Part shown: positions 13,962 through 13,975 of the stretch, piece by piece
Layout of the letters: each line of letters starts with the position of its first letter
Position numbering within the stretch: position 1 is the first letter of the stretch
NCBI GenBank assembly: GCA_050331575.1
Contig: JBHJGS010000049.1
Span: 1 to 13,975 of the forward strand
From: JBHJGS01 sp050331575
Lineage (GTDB): Bacteria; Pseudomonadota; Alphaproteobacteria; Sphingomonadales; Rhodothalassiaceae
Direction of reading: 5' to 3'
Length of the DNA stretch: 13,975 bases
Notes under the pieces: generated by a model
Database searches by the model: none
The model's input: only the letters and a program-made list of their open reading frames with translations
What the model was told of the DNA's origin: nothing
Made by a program: the position numbers and the translations under genes

Positions 13962-13975
13962 GGGGTGGCCACCCC
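13962..13975. repeat. Perfect palindrome GGGGTGGCCACCCC at the window edge
   Basis: A 14-bp perfect palindrome ends exactly at the last base of the window, so whether it extends further is unknown. Confidence 0.4.

Noticed and set aside
13852..13975. Insertion-sequence end or transposon
   Set aside because: Inverted repeats alone are not enough: no transposase fragment, target duplication or second copy is visible in the window, so it is kept only as an observation.

Overview
The window looks like chromosomal DNA of a GC-rich alphaproteobacterium. Four things point there: an lgt - NDUFAF7-type methyltransferase - pgeF run beside a ubiK-like gene, a class I lysyl-tRNA synthetase, a YbjN-domain gene, and perfect matches to the promoter motif of the alphaproteobacterial general-stress sigma factor EcfG. 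No species is named, because nothing in the sequence decides it. I see no rRNA, tRNA, CRISPR array or intact transposase.

Layout. Position 2-2101 (+) is the C-terminal 699 residues of a large BNR/Asp-box beta-propeller protein whose start lies outside the window. It converges, across a strong hairpin, on an HdeD-like membrane protein (2151-2768, -). That gene is divergent from a bacterial release-factor-like gene, baeRF family (2906-4063, +), followed after 21 nt by a CaCA-type cation exchanger (4085-5122, +). The 137-nt divergent gap carries two abutting EcfG motifs facing away from each other, so HdeD and the baeRF/exchanger pair read as one stress-response module. Next, all on the minus strand, come class I lysS (5160-6770), a secreted peptidoglycan-binding protein (6899-7522), a YbjN-domain protein (7599-8099) and a UbiK/BMFP protein (8328-8621). 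Divergent from ubiK is the overlapping trio lgt - methyltransferase - pgeF (8833-11454, +), covering lipoprotein lipidation, a Complex I assembly-type methyltransferase and peptidoglycan editing.

The right end (11455-13975) is different. It holds a formylglycine-generating-enzyme-like gene whose C-terminus is scattered over three frames, then a secreted protein of unknown function broken by an in-frame TAA and, near its end, by a probable one-base deletion. The first half of that gene is visibly richer in A+T than its surroundings. Inverted repeats flank this region on both sides. It looks like a decaying accessory segment attached to a conserved housekeeping block.

The most interesting observations are the back-to-back EcfG promoters with a release-factor homologue under them, the exchanger that has lost the acidic residue of its first alpha-repeat, and the two adjacent broken genes whose original reading frames can be largely reconstructed.
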